NCBI RefSeq assembly: GCF_002794255.1
Contig: NZ_PGGW01000058.1
Location: 2,501 to 66,500 of the forward strand
Length of the DNA: 64,000 bases
Reading direction: 5' to 3'
Origin: Streptomyces carminius
GTDB lineage: Bacteria; Actinomycetota; Actinomycetes; Streptomycetales; Streptomycetaceae
Shown: piece after piece, positions 1 to 8,487 of the stretch
Layout: the number at the start of each line of letters is the position of its first letter
Position numbering within the stretch: position 1 is the stretch's first letter
Notes under the pieces: model-generated
Database searches by the model: none
The model's input: the letters and a program-made list of their open reading frames with translations, nothing else
Told to the model about the DNA's origin: nothing
Position numbers and translations under genes: made by a program

Positions 1-382
1 TGCCCTCGTCGACCAGCACCGGAGTGTTCGGCATGACCCGGACGACCGGGGTGCCCTCGGGGAGGCGCTCCTCGAAGAAGGCGGTCGGGACGCCGGCCGC
101 GACGCTGACGATCAGCCGGTCGGCGTGGACGTGGGGGGCGAGTTCACCCAGGAGCGCCGCCATGTCCTGCGGCTTGACCGCCAGGATGAGGGTGTCGGCG
201 GCCTTGGCGGCCTCGGCGTTCGTGACGGCGGTGACGCCGTAGCGGGTCCGCAGCTCCTCGGCACGTTCCCGGCGGTGCTCGGTGACCAGGAGGTCGGCGG
301 GCGTCCAGCCCGCGCGGATCATGCCCGAGAGCAGGGCCTCACCGATCTTGCCTGCTCCGAGAATGGCGATCTTCTGGGTCAT
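1..382 (-). CDS. proC: Pyrroline-5-carboxylate reductase, C-terminal part cut off by the window edge
   Basis: This enzyme catalyses the last step of proline synthesis, the NAD(P)H-dependent reduction of pyrroline-5-carboxylate in the cytoplasm. The translation begins MTQKIAILGAGKIGEALLSG, with the glycine-rich Rossmann nucleotide-binding turn GAGKIG, and continues to VSVAAGVPTAFFEERLPEGTPVVRVMPNTPVLVDEG, the family's conserved cofactor/substrate region, before leaving the window. The ATG at 380-382 is preceded by a GGTGAGTCCTCCC leader, so the ribosome site is weak but the start aligns with the family. About 127 residues are visible out of roughly 270 expected. It is transcribed away from the ABC exporter genes in the same direction, with 188 bp between them. 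Identification is confident from the N-terminal half alone. Confidence 0.93.
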   Translation of the reverse strand, partial: MTQKIAILGAGKIGEALLSGMIRAGWTPADLLVTEHRRERAEELRTRYGVTAVTNAEAAKAADTLILAVKPQDMAALLGELAPHVHADRLIVSVAAGVPTAFFEERLPEGTPVVRVMPNTPVLVDEG

Positions 383-570
383 GGGAGGACTCACCTTGCC
401 GGGATCCGGTGCGTATGCGGTTGCGTCGCAATCCTCGCACCCGGCGCGGGGTGGCCGCCGGGGCGTCCGACTGGCGGGCAGGGGCGTTCACCGGTCCGGT
501 TCCGCGGCCCTGCCTCGCCGGTGAGGGCGTCCGGCGGTGTCCCGCGTGACGGGTGCGGAGCGGGTCCGGG

Positions 571-1308
571 TCAGGCGGTGCGGCGGCGGAGGGTGACCGC
601 GCCGAGGACGAGGACGAGGGCGGCACTGCCCGCGACGACGGCCACGTCGCGGACGAAGTCGCCGGTGACGTCGGTGCTGCGCAGTACCTCGTTCATGCCG
701 TCGACCGCGTAGGACATGGGCAGCACGTCGGAGACGGCCGTCAGGACGGGCTGCATGCTGTCGCGCGGCGCGAACAGGCCGCACAGCAGGATCTGGGGGA
801 AGATCAGCGCGGGCATGAACTGGACCACCTGGAACTCGGTGGCGGCGAAGGCCGAGACGAACAGGCCGAGCGCGGTGCCGAGTACGGCGTCGAGCAGCGC
901 GATCAGCAGCAGGAGCCAGGGGGAGCCCGCGAAGTCCAGGTCCAGCAGCCAGATCGCCACACCGGTGGCCAGGGTCGCCTGGGCCACCGCGAGCACGCCG
1001 AAGGCCAGGGCGTAGCCGAGGATCAGGTCGCCCTTGCCCAGCGGCATGGCCAGCAGGCGCTCCAGGGTGCCGGAGGTGCGCTCGCGCAGGGTGGCGATGG
1101 AGGTCACCAGGAACATGGTGATCAGCGGGAAGATGCCGAGCAGGGAGGCGCCGATGCCGTCGAAGGCGCGGCGGTCGGCGTCGAAGACGTAGTGGAGCAG
1201 GGTCAGCAGCAGCACGGGCACGAACAGCAGAAGTGCGATCGTGCGGCGGTCGTGGCCGAGCTGGTGCAGTACGCGGCCGGCGGTGGCCAGGGTGCGCCGG
1301 GTGTTCAT
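571..1308 (-). CDS. ABC-2 type transporter permease
   Basis: This is the membrane subunit of an ABC-2 family exporter, 245 aa, working with the ATPase encoded just upstream. About six hydrophobic segments are visible (for example IALLLFVPVLLLTLLHYVF near the N-terminus, then LLGIFPLITMFLVTSIA and LILGYALAFGVLAVAQATLA). The conserved ABC-2 cytoplasmic motif RERTSGTLERLLAMPLGKGDLILGY follows the second segment. The ATG at 1306-1308 overlaps the ATPase stop by four bases (ATGA), which indicates translational coupling and one complex. Family members export drugs, lipids or polysaccharides; nothing here fixes the substrate. An in-frame extension further upstream would run through the ATPase gene and is not credible. 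Confidence 0.9.
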   Translation of the reverse strand: MNTRRTLATAGRVLHQLGHDRRTIALLLFVPVLLLTLLHYVFDADRRAFDGIGASLLGIFPLITMFLVTSIATLRERTSGTLERLLAMPLGKGDLILGYALAFGVLAVAQATLATGVAIWLLDLDFAGSPWLLLLIALLDAVLGTALGLFVSAFAATEFQVVQFMPALIFPQILLCGLFAPRDSMQPVLTAVSDVLPMSYAVDGMNEVLRSTDVTGDFVRDVAVVAGSAALVLVLGAVTLRRRTA

Positions 1309-2069
1309 CGGGCCGTCTCCTTCTCCTTCGCGCGGGCGGTGTCGACCAGGTGGAGGAAGGCGTCCTCGATCGTCCCGGTGCCGGTGTGCTCGCGCAGGGC
1401 GTCGGGGGTGTCGTCGGCGAGGATCCGGCCGGCGCGCATCAGCAGCAGCCTCTCGCAGCGGTCGGCCTCGTCCATGACGTGGGACGAGATCAGCAGGGTG
1501 GTGCCGCGCTCGCCGGCCAGGCGGTGGAAGAGGTTCCACAGGTCGCGGCGGAGGACGGGGTCCAGGCCGACGGTGGGCTCGTCCAGGACCAGCAGCTCCG
1601 GGCTGCCCAGCAGCGCGACGGCCAGGGAGACCCGGGAGCGCTGGCCGCCGGAGAGGTTTCCGGCGAGGGAGCCGGCGTGCGAGGTGAGGTCGACGTCGGC
1701 GAGGGCGCGTTCGACCTGCGCGTGGCGCTCGTCGCGGGACAGGCCGAGGACGGCGGCGAAGTAGTCCAGGTTCTGGCGGGCGGTGAGGTCCGTGTAGACG
1801 GAGGGCGCCTGGGTGACGTAGCCGACGCGGGAGCGCAGCGGTGCCGTGCCGGCCGGGTGGCCGAGGACCTCCAGGGTGCCGGTGACCTTGGCCTGGGTGC
1901 CCACGACGGCGCGCATCAGGGTGGACTTGCCGCAGCCGCTGGGGCCCAGGAGGCCGGTGACGGTGGCGTGCGGGACCTCGAAGGAGAGGTCGTCGAGGAC
2001 GGTGCGGCCACCGCGTACGACGGTGAGTCCGCCGGCCCGGACGGCCGCCCCGGAAGAGCAATTCATCAT
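1305..2069 (-). CDS. ABC transporter ATP-binding protein
   Basis: This is the ATPase subunit of the exporter above, 254 aa. It shows Walker A GPSGCGKST, the ABC signature LSGGQ followed by RSRVSLAVALL, and Walker B LLVLDEPTVGLDP with a downstream switch histidine (ISSHVMDEADRC). The C-terminal TGTGTIEDAFLHLV resembles DrrA/NodI-like drug and polysaccharide exporters. Two consecutive ATG codons (2069 and 2066) lie about 14 nt behind GGGAG, so the exact start is uncertain. A strong hairpin at 2127-2167 separates it from the gene upstream, so the two ABC genes are probably their own transcription unit. Confidence 0.9.
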   Translation of the reverse strand: MMNCSSGAAVRAGGLTVVRGGRTVLDDLSFEVPHATVTGLLGPSGCGKSTLMRAVVGTQAKVTGTLEVLGHPAGTAPLRSRVGYVTQAPSVYTDLTARQNLDYFAAVLGLSRDERHAQVERALADVDLTSHAGSLAGNLSGGQRSRVSLAVALLGSPELLVLDEPTVGLDPVLRRDLWNLFHRLAGERGTTLLISSHVMDEADRCERLLLMRAGRILADDTPDALREHTGTGTIEDAFLHLVDTARAKEKETAR

Positions 2070-2126
2070 GTGTTGAATAATGCTCCCGGTGTGTCGGCGG
2101 CGTCAAGCGCGACGGCGGCGGAAAAC

Positions 2127-2167
2127 GCGCGCCCCCGTCCCGGAGGTCTTCGGGGACGGGGGCGCGC
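2127..2167 (-). terminator. Terminator-like hairpin behind the 2209-2733 gene
   Basis: A perfect 15-bp GC-rich inverted repeat (arms 2127-2141 and 2153-2167) with an 11-nt loop. It lies 42 bp past the stop codon of the leftward membrane-protein gene and before the ABC operon start. There is no U-tract, as is usual in Streptomyces. Confidence 0.65.
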
Positions 2168-2208
2168 GGGGCGGCGGATACGGCGGGTACGGCAGCTACG
2201 GCGGGGCG

Positions 2209-2733
2209 TCAGCGCCTCCGGCCGGACCGGCGCGGGGCGGAGCCGCGGCGGGCGGCGGGGTTGCCGCGGCGGGCGGCGCGGCTCGCGCTGCGGCGCTCGT
2301 ACCGCTCGACGGCCCGGTCGTACTCGGCGCGGCGCGGCTTCTCGCCCGGTGCCTCGACCAGGCTGCGCAGGGCGTAGGCGAGCAGGACGCCGAGGAAGCC
2401 CACCACCTTGATGGAGCGCATCGAGACGTCCGGCCGGTCACGGACGGCGGGGTCGGCGGGATCGCGGGTGTAGTTGGTCAGGGTGCGGCTGAAGGCCATG
2501 GAGCAGGACAGCGCGAAGGCCACCACGAGCAGGGTGCCGAGTACGCTCCCGCCCTCGGTGAGGGTCGATCCCTCGTAGGCCAGCCGCAGCACCCAGGCCC
2601 CGGCGGCGGCGAGCACGAGCGCCCCGAGGGCGAGCGCGATCCGGCGGACGTGGTAGCCACCGGAGTGGTCCACCCAGGTGGTGCCGTAGAAACGGATCGG
2701 CTCGGGCTCGGGGCGCTCCCGCATCTCGCTCAT
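2209..2733 (-). CDS. Small membrane protein of unknown function
   Basis: The product is 174 aa with three hydrophobic segments: IALALGALVLAAAGAWVLRLAY (about 31-52), SVLGTLLVVAFALSCSMAF (about 63-81) and SIKVVGFLGVLLAYALRSLV (about 106-125). A long Arg/Ala-rich basic tail follows (RRSASRAARRGNPAARRG and onward to RRSGRRR), which could bind nucleic acid or acidic lipids. The N-terminus RERPEPEPIRFYGTTWVDHSGGYHVRR is polar. I recognise no enzyme motif. It sits between ilvD and an ABC exporter, all leftward, with 43 bp to ilvD. It resembles uncharacterised conserved Streptomyces membrane proteins; that is an inference from layout only. Confidence 0.7.
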   Translation of the reverse strand: MSEMRERPEPEPIRFYGTTWVDHSGGYHVRRIALALGALVLAAAGAWVLRLAYEGSTLTEGGSVLGTLLVVAFALSCSMAFSRTLTNYTRDPADPAVRDRPDVSMRSIKVVGFLGVLLAYALRSLVEAPGEKPRRAEYDRAVERYERRSASRAARRGNPAARRGSAPRRSGRRR

Positions 2734-2776
2734 GGTGTCGATTATGACGGCGGGGTTCCCGGACGGACCGGGGGTG

Positions 2777-4615
2777 TCAGCCGAGCCTGTCGACGTCCCG
2801 CACCGCGCCCTTGTCCGCGCTGGTGGCCATCGCGGCGTACGCGCGCAGGGCCGCGGAGACCTTGCGGTCGCGCGCCTTCGGGGCGTACCGGCCGTCCAGG
2901 GCCTCCCGGCGGGCGGCCAGGGTGGCCTCGTCCACCTTCAGCTCGATGGTGCGGGCTGGGATGTCGATGGCGATCAGGTCGCCGTCCTCGACCAGCGCGA
3001 TGGCCCCGCCCGCGGCCGCCTCCGGGGAGACATGGCCGATGGACAGGCCCGAGGTGCCGCCGGAGAAGCGGCCGTCGGTGATCAGCGCGCACTTGGCGCC
3101 CAGGCCGCGGCCCTTGAGGAAGGAGGTCGGGTAGAGCATCTCCTGCATGCCCGGTCCGCCCCTGGGGCCCTCGTAGCGGATGACGACGACGTCGCCCTCC
3201 TTGATCTGCTTGGTCAGGATCTTCTCGACGGCCTCCTCCTGCGACTCGCAGACGACGGCCGGGCCGGTGAAGGTGAGGATCGACGCGTCGACGCCCGCGG
3301 TCTTCACCACGCAGCCGTCGACGGCGACGTTGCCGTGCAGGACGGCCAGTCCGCCGTCCTTGGAGTAGGCGTGCGCCACGTCGCGGATGCAGCCGCCGGC
3401 CGCGTCGGTGTCCAGCGACTCCCAGCGCTCGGACTGGGAGAAGGCGCTGGCGGAGCGGACGCAGCCGGGGGCGGCGTGGAACATCTCGACCGCCTCCGGC
3501 GACGGGGAGCCGCCGCGGATGTCCCAGGTCTTGAGCCACTCGGCCAGCGAGTCGCTGTGGACGGTGTGCACGTCCTCGTTGAGCAGGCCCGCCCGGTACA
3601 GCTCGCCCAGGATGGCGGGGATGCCGCCGGCCCGGTGGACGTCCTCCATGTAGTACGAGCCGTTGGGCGCGACCTTGGACAGGCACGGCACCCGGCGCGA
3701 GATCGCGTCGATCTCGGGCAGCCCGAAGTCCAGCCCGGCCTCCTGGGCGGCGGCGAGCAGGTGCAGGATCGTGTTGGTGGAGCCGCCCATGGCGATGTCG
3801 AGGGCCATGGCGTTCTCGAAGGCGGCCCGGGAGCCGACGGTGCGCGGCAGGACGGTGGCGTCGTCCTGCTCGTAGTGGCGCCGGGTGATCTCCACGACGG
3901 TGCGGCCGGCGTTCTCGTACAGCGCCCGGCGGGCGGTGTGGGTGGCCAGCACCGAGCCGTTGCCGGGCAGGGAGAGGCCGATGGCCTCGGTGAGGCAGTT
4001 CATCGAGTTGGCGGTGAACATGCCCGAGCAGGAGCCGCAGGTGGGGCAGGCGTTCTCCTCGATGAGGGCCATGTCCTCGTCGGAGACGGAGTCGTCGGCC
4101 GAGTCGGCGATCGCGTTGATCAGGTCGAGCTTGCGGACGGTGCCGTCGACGAGGGTGGCGCGGCCGGACTCCATGGGGCCGCCGGAGACGAAGACGGTGG
4201 GGATGTTCAGCCGCATCGCGGCCATCAGCATGCCCGGGGTGATCTTGTCGCAGTTGGAGATGCAGATCAGGGCGTCGGCGCAGTGGGCCTCGACCATGTA
4301 CTCCACGGAGTCCGCGATCAGGTCGCGGGAGGGCAGCGAGTAGAGCATGCCGCCGTGGCCCATGGCGATGCCGTCGTCCACGGCGATGGTGTTGAACTCG
4401 CGGGGGACGCCGCCCGCCGCCTTGACCGCCTCGCTGACGATCCGGCCCACCGGCTGGAGGTGGGTGTGGCCGGGGACGAACTCGGTGAAGCTGTTGGCCA
4501 CCGCGACGATCGGCTTGCCGAAGTCCTCGCGCGCTACGCCGGCGGCCCGCAGGAGGGCGCGGGCACCCGCCATGTTGCGGCCGTGGGTGACGGTACGGGA
4601 CCTCAGCTCGGGCAT
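2777..4615 (-). CDS. ilvD: Dihydroxy-acid dehydratase
   Basis: IlvD dehydrates 2,3-dihydroxy-isovalerate or -methylvalerate to the 2-keto acids in valine, isoleucine and pantothenate synthesis; it is a cytoplasmic Fe-S enzyme. The 612-aa product matches the usual ~615 aa. Cluster-ligand motifs are visible in CISNCDKITPGML and in CPTCGSCSGMFTANSMNCL, and the C-terminal half has RYEGPRGGPGMQEML and DGRFSGGTSG, typical of the IlvD/Edd family. I chose the ATG at 4613-4615 (MPELRSRTVTHGRN) because AAGGAG lies about nine bases upstream. The frame stays open for 43 codons further upstream, but that extension lacks family similarity. Confidence 0.96.
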   Translation of the reverse strand: MPELRSRTVTHGRNMAGARALLRAAGVAREDFGKPIVAVANSFTEFVPGHTHLQPVGRIVSEAVKAAGGVPREFNTIAVDDGIAMGHGGMLYSLPSRDLIADSVEYMVEAHCADALICISNCDKITPGMLMAAMRLNIPTVFVSGGPMESGRATLVDGTVRKLDLINAIADSADDSVSDEDMALIEENACPTCGSCSGMFTANSMNCLTEAIGLSLPGNGSVLATHTARRALYENAGRTVVEITRRHYEQDDATVLPRTVGSRAAFENAMALDIAMGGSTNTILHLLAAAQEAGLDFGLPEIDAISRRVPCLSKVAPNGSYYMEDVHRAGGIPAILGELYRAGLLNEDVHTVHSDSLAEWLKTWDIRGGSPSPEAVEMFHAAPGCVRSASAFSQSERWESLDTDAAGGCIRDVAHAYSKDGGLAVLHGNVAVDGCVVKTAGVDASILTFTGPAVVCESQEEAVEKILTKQIKEGDVVVIRYEGPRGGPGMQEMLYPTSFLKGRGLGAKCALITDGRFSGGTSGLSIGHVSPEAAAGGAIALVEDGDLIAIDIPARTIELKVDEATLAARREALDGRYAPKARDRKVSAALRAYAAMATSADKGAVRDVDRLG

Positions 4616-4804
4616 GCTGCTCCACTCCTTCGTGAGCCGGTGCGGACCTTCCGCGGGGCCGTGCGCGGCCATACGTGGACCGTGGCTGTCGAGCGTACGC
4701 CCCCGGGACCGGGATGCGGACGAAAAGTCCGGATCGTAAGACACGGTTTCCGCCCGGCGGGTGCGCGCCGCGTCCGCGGGACACCTCCGCCGCTCACCTG
4801 CCGC

Positions 4805-5515
4805 TCACCCTTCGCGGAGCCGCTCCCCCACCGGTCCGGTCAGCTGGTGCTGGACGGTCGGGGCCAGCCGGACGGCCAGTTCCCCGGCGTCCAGGGAGGC
4901 CAGCGGCTCGGCCTTGATCACGTAGCGCAGGATCGCCGTGCCCACCAGTTGCGCGGCCGCCAGCTCCACCCGCAGCTCCCGGTCCGGGCCGTCCAGCTCC
5001 CGGGCGACGGTGGCCATCAGCTCCCGGGTCACCTGGGCGCGCAGGATCCGGGCCGCGGTCTCGTTGTTGACCGCCGAGCGGACCAGGGCCAGCAGCGGCT
5101 CACGGGTGACCGGGTTCTCCCACACCCCGAGGAAGAAACGGGTGATCCGGCCGCCCAGGGTGCCGGGGGTGTGCGGGGGCAGGGCGCGCAGGCCCTCCCT
5201 GGCAGGGGCGAAGGAGACCTCGACGGCCGCCTCGAAGACCTGTTCCTTGGTGCCGAAGTAGTGGTGGACCAGCGCCGGGTCGACGTCCGCGCCGCGGGCG
5301 ATGGCCCGGATGGACGCCCGGTCGTAGCCGCGCTCGGCGAACTCGGTGCGGGCCGAGGCCAGGATGCGGTCCCGGGCGGCCTCCCCGGCCGCCGCGCGGG
5401 CGGCCGACGTGGGGCGGCCGCGGCGGCGTACGGGCGGGGCGGTACGGCCGGCGGGTCCGGGGCGTCCGGGTTCCCCGGGGCGTCCGGGTTCCCCGGGGTG
5501 TCCGGCGCCGCTCAC
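4805..5515 (-). CDS. TetR/AcrR-family transcriptional regulator
   Basis: The product is 236 aa. A TetR N-terminal helix-turn-helix is seen in RDRILASARTEFAERGYDRASIRAIARGADVDPALVHHYFGTKEQVFEAAV (about residues 45-95). A ligand-binding helical domain follows, with ENPVTREPLLALVRSAV, the TetR_C pattern common in actinobacteria. The GTG start at 5513-5515 overlaps the TGA of the isomerase gene (GTGA), so the two proteins are translationally coupled and the regulator may control that gene. The first 35 residues are a Pro/Gly-rich leader encoded by tandem 18-bp repeats (GEPGRPGEPGRPG), probably disordered. A downstream start that removes the leader is possible. Confidence 0.88.
   Translation of the reverse strand: MSGAGHPGEPGRPGEPGRPGPAGRTAPPVRRRGRPTSAARAAAGEAARDRILASARTEFAERGYDRASIRAIARGADVDPALVHHYFGTKEQVFEAAVEVSFAPAREGLRALPPHTPGTLGGRITRFFLGVWENPVTREPLLALVRSAVNNETAARILRAQVTRELMATVARELDGPDRELRVELAAAQLVGTAILRYVIKAEPLASLDAGELAVRLAPTVQHQLTGPVGERLREG
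5458..5505. repeat. 18-bp tandem repeats in the TetR leader
   Basis: About two and a half copies of a GTCCGGGTTCCCCGGGGC-type unit encode repeated GEPGRP in the N-terminal leader of the TetR regulator. The copies are nearly identical, so slippage-driven length change is likely among strains. Confidence 0.6.
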
Positions 5516-6342
5516 GGTCCGGCCGTCCGGGACGCGGCGGCGAGATGGGCGCGGGTGTAGGCCAGTGCCTCGGCGAGGTCCGCCTCGCGCTCGGCCGGCG
5601 ACATCGCGCGGCGGGTGTTGACCTCGACCACCACGTTCCCCTCGAAGCCGCTCGCCGCCAGGTGCTCGAGCACCTCGGCGCACGGCTGGGTCCCCCGGCC
5701 GGGGACCAGGTGCTCGTCCTTGGCGGAGCCGTTGCCGTCGGCGATGTGGAGGTGCGCCAGCCGGTCGCCCATGCGGTTCACCATGGCGAGGGTGTCGTTG
5801 CGGGCGGTGGCGGTGTGGGACAGGTCGAGGGTGAAGTGGCGGTAGTCCTCCTCGGTCGGGTCCCAGGCGGGGGCGTAGGCGAGCATCTCGCGGTCCCGGT
5901 AGCGCCAGGGGTACATGTTCTCGACGGCGAAGCGGATGTCGGTCTCGTCGGCCATCCGCCACACGCCCCGGACGAACTCCCGGGCGTAGGCGCGCTGCCA
6001 GCGGAACGGCGGGTGCACCACGACCGTGCCCGCGCCCAGCTTCTCGGCGGCCTCGCGGGAGCGCTGGAGCTTGTTCCAGGGGTCCTTGGACCACACCCGC
6101 TGGGTGATCAGCAGACAGGGGGCGTGCACCGCGAGGACCGGCACACCGTGGAAGTCGGAGAGTCTGCGCAGCGCCTCGATGTCCTGGCTGACCGGATCGG
6201 TCCACACCATGACCTCGACCCCGTCGTAACCGAGGCGTGCGGCGATCTCGAAGGCCGTCGCCGTGGTCTCCGGGTAGACGGAGGCCGTGGACAGGGCGAC
6301 CTTCGGTTCCGGCTTCGGGAAACGCACCGCTGGATCGACCAC
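5512..6342 (-). CDS. Sugar phosphate isomerase/epimerase-like TIM-barrel protein
   Basis: The product is 276 aa of the AP-endonuclease-2/xylose-isomerase-like TIM-barrel family. It has AARLGYDGVEVMVWTD near the N-terminus, AVENMYPWRY and LDLSHTATA in the middle, and LHIADGNGSAKDEHLVPGRG with the conserved metal-binding His/Asp pattern. The barrel ends with FEGNVVVEVNTRR. Such proteins isomerise sugar phosphates or related keto-sugars; no substrate can be assigned. The next gene, a TetR regulator, starts inside this stop codon. The frame opens at 6342 (MVDPAVRFPKPEPKVALSTASVYPE); a start a few codons further in cannot be excluded. Confidence 0.85.
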   Translation of the reverse strand: MVDPAVRFPKPEPKVALSTASVYPETTATAFEIAARLGYDGVEVMVWTDPVSQDIEALRRLSDFHGVPVLAVHAPCLLITQRVWSKDPWNKLQRSREAAEKLGAGTVVVHPPFRWQRAYAREFVRGVWRMADETDIRFAVENMYPWRYRDREMLAYAPAWDPTEEDYRHFTLDLSHTATARNDTLAMVNRMGDRLAHLHIADGNGSAKDEHLVPGRGTQPCAEVLEHLAASGFEGNVVVEVNTRRAMSPAEREADLAEALAYTRAHLAAASRTAGP

Positions 6343-6457
6343 GCAGAACAGCCTACGGCGCGCGGCGGGGATCCCCGGGTCCGCGGCGGCCGTTCCGCGC
6401 CCCGACGGGCGGGGTTGTGGGCAAGCTCACGGCACCGCCCCGGCCGTCAACCGGCCG

Positions 6458-7402
6458 TCAGCCGGCGGGAGCGGCGGCGGCCAGGGTGTCCAGCCGGCGC
6501 AGGATGACGCCCTCGCGCAGCGCCCAGGGGCAGACCTCCAGCCGCTCCACACCGAACAGGTCCATGGCGCCCTCCGCCACCAGGGCCCCCGCCGGCAACT
6601 GCCGGGCCCGGCCCTCCGAGACTCCGGGGAGCCGCGCGCGCTCGGCGGTGGGCATGGCGACCAGCTTGGGCACCCACTCCTCCAGCGCGGCGCGGTCCAG
6701 TTCGCGCTGTGTGTACATGCCCTCGCCGTTGCCGGGGGAGCCCGCCAGCCGGGCGAGCTGCTTGAAGGTCTTGGAGGTGGCGACCACGCGGTCGGGGGGC
6801 GCCAGCCGGCTGAAGTCGCCGACCACCTTGGCGATCTCGTGCCGTACGTGGCGGCGCAGCGCGCGGACGTCGGCCGGGTCGGGCGGGTCGCCGGGCAGCC
6901 GGGCGGCGGTGAGCCGGCCCGCGCCCAGGGGCAGCGAGGCCGCGGTGTCGGGCTCCTCGTCGATGCCGTACGCGATCTCCAGCGAACCGCCGCCGATGTC
7001 GACGACCAGCAGCCGGCCGGCCGACCAGCCGAACCAGCGGCGGGCGGCCAGGAAGGTCAGCCGCGCCTCGTCCTCGCCGGACAGCACCCGGAGCACCACG
7101 CCCGTCTCGTCGGCCACCCGCCGGAGCACCAGATCGGCGTTGGCGGCGTCCCGCACGGCGGAGGTGGCGAACGGCAGCAGGTCCTCCACACCCTTGTCCT
7201 CCGCCACCTCCATCGCCTCGCGGACGGTGGCGACGAGCCGCTCGATCCCGTGGGGGCTTATGGCTCCGTCGTCGTCGAGGAGTTCGGCCAGGCGCAGTTC
7301 CGCCTTGTGGGAGTAGGCGGGCAGGGGGCGGGCGCCGGGGTGCGCGTCCACCACCAGCAGATGCACCGTGTTCGAACCCACGTCGAGGACACCGAGTCTC
7401 AT
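6458..7402 (-). CDS. ppx: Ppx/GppA phosphatase family protein (exopolyphosphatase)
   Basis: The product is 314 aa with the ASKHA phosphatase fold. Phosphate-1 loop LGVLDVGSNTVHLLVVD starts at residue 3, phosphate-2 is VVDIGGGSLEIAYG, and TSAVRDAANADL sits between them. Family members hydrolyse polyphosphate or convert pppGpp to ppGpp in the stringent response. Length matches the short actinobacterial Ppx forms that lack the C-terminal HD-like domains of E. coli Ppx. I placed the start at the ATG 7400-7402 (MRLGVLDVG); a frame 18 codons longer adds no conserved sequence. It is divergent from the cysteine-cluster gene at 7468, with only 65 bp between the starts. Confidence 0.9.
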   Translation of the reverse strand: MRLGVLDVGSNTVHLLVVDAHPGARPLPAYSHKAELRLAELLDDDGAISPHGIERLVATVREAMEVAEDKGVEDLLPFATSAVRDAANADLVLRRVADETGVVLRVLSGEDEARLTFLAARRWFGWSAGRLLVVDIGGGSLEIAYGIDEEPDTAASLPLGAGRLTAARLPGDPPDPADVRALRRHVRHEIAKVVGDFSRLAPPDRVVATSKTFKQLARLAGSPGNGEGMYTQRELDRAALEEWVPKLVAMPTAERARLPGVSEGRARQLPAGALVAEGAMDLFGVERLEVCPWALREGVILRRLDTLAAAAPAG

Positions 7403-7467
7403 AAGGGGCCACGCTACTGCGACCGGGTGAGGACCACGGACCGGGCGGGGGTGCATACCCTGGGGGC

Positions 7468-8487
7468 GTGACGAAGACGAAAACGGCGAACTCCTACAAC
7501 TCAGACAGCGGCCCGGGCGGTGACCCGGAGGGCGCCCCGGACGGCGGCCGGAACGTGGGGGGTGAGCGGCGCCGGGCCGCGGGCGAGGAGGTCTCCCTGG
7601 ACCACGCCCGGATGTGGGTGGAGTTCCCGGACCCGGCGGACGAGGAGCAGGTGTTCCGCTGCGACCTGACCTGGCTGACCTCCCGCTGGCACTGCGTCTT
7701 CGGCCAGGGGTGCCAGGGAATCAGCGCGGGGCGCGCGAGCGACGGCTGCTGCACGCTGGGCGCGCACTTCTCCGACGAGGAGGACGAGAAGCGCGTGGCG
7801 GCGCACGTGGCACGGCTCACACCCGAGCTGTGGCAGTTCCACGCGGAGGGCACCTCCGGGCGCGGCTGGACCGAGGTGACCGAGGACGGCGAGCGGCAGA
7901 CCCGGCTGCACCAGGGCGCGTGCGTCTTCCTCAACCGGCCCGGCTTCCCCGCCGGATCGGGCTGCGCGCTGCACACGATGGCGCTGCGGGAGGGGCGCGA
8001 GCCGCTGGAGACGAAGCCGGACGTGTGCTGGCAGCTCCCGATCCGGCGCACCTTCGAGTGGGTGGAGCTGCCGGACGGCGAGCAGCGGCTGTACGTCTCG
8101 ATCGGCGAGTACGACCGCCGCGGCTGGGGCCCGGGCGGACACGACCTGCACTGGTGGTGCACGGGCGCGTCGTCCGCGCACGGCGCGGGTGAGCCAGTGT
8201 ACGTCTCGTACCGGCCGGAACTGACGGAGCTGATGGGCCCGGCGGGATACGAGCGGCTGGTGGGGCTGTGCGAGGAACGGCTGGCGGCGCAGGCACCGCC
8301 GGTGCCGCACCCGGCTGACCGGGTGGACCAGGCGGACGGGACGGACCGGACGGACCGGACGGACCGGACGGACGGGATGGGCCAGGCGGACGGGACGGAC
8401 CGGGGTGACCGGGTGTCCGCCGGCACGGACGCCGTCGCCGTTGCCGCCACCGGCCGGCCGGACGACCGGCCCGGTCAGTCCTGCTGA
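7468..8487 (+). CDS. Cysteine-cluster protein of unknown function
   Basis: The product is 339 aa. The core (about residues 45-265) has many conserved-looking cysteines: FRCDLTW, WHCVFGQGCQG, DGCCTLG, GACVFLN, GCALH, VCWQLP and WWCTG. The spacing recalls YkgJ/DUF3109-type proteins thought to chelate zinc or Fe-S, but I cannot name a metal or function. The N-terminal 40 residues are polar and the C-terminal 70 are low complexity, with TDRTDRTDRTD encoded by 9-bp tandem repeats. It is divergent from ppx, and its last 13 bp overlap the end of the convergent BACON-protein gene. The GTG start at 7468 has no strong ribosome site. Confidence 0.75.
   Translation: MTKTKTANSYNSDSGPGGDPEGAPDGGRNVGGERRRAAGEEVSLDHARMWVEFPDPADEEQVFRCDLTWLTSRWHCVFGQGCQGISAGRASDGCCTLGAHFSDEEDEKRVAAHVARLTPELWQFHAEGTSGRGWTEVTEDGERQTRLHQGACVFLNRPGFPAGSGCALHTMALREGREPLETKPDVCWQLPIRRTFEWVELPDGEQRLYVSIGEYDRRGWGPGGHDLHWWCTGASSAHGAGEPVYVSYRPELTELMGPAGYERLVGLCEERLAAQAPPVPHPADRVDQADGTDRTDRTDRTDGMGQADGTDRGDRVSAGTDAVAVAATGRPDDRPGQSC
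8336..8376. repeat. 9-bp tandem repeats (ACGGACCGG)
   Basis: Four near-perfect copies encode Thr-Asp-Arg repeats in the acidic/basic tail of the cysteine-cluster protein. A related degenerate copy follows at about 8390. It is likely a slippage-prone linker. Confidence 0.7.

Noticed and set aside
553..1764. Plus-strand frame over the ABC genes
   Set aside because: It is antisense to a permease and ATPase with clear motifs and a coupled start.
2732..5560. Long plus-strand open frame opposite ilvD
   Set aside because: It is a GC-bias shadow of ilvD: repetitive Gly/Ala/Val/His composition, no motif, and ilvD is a certain gene.
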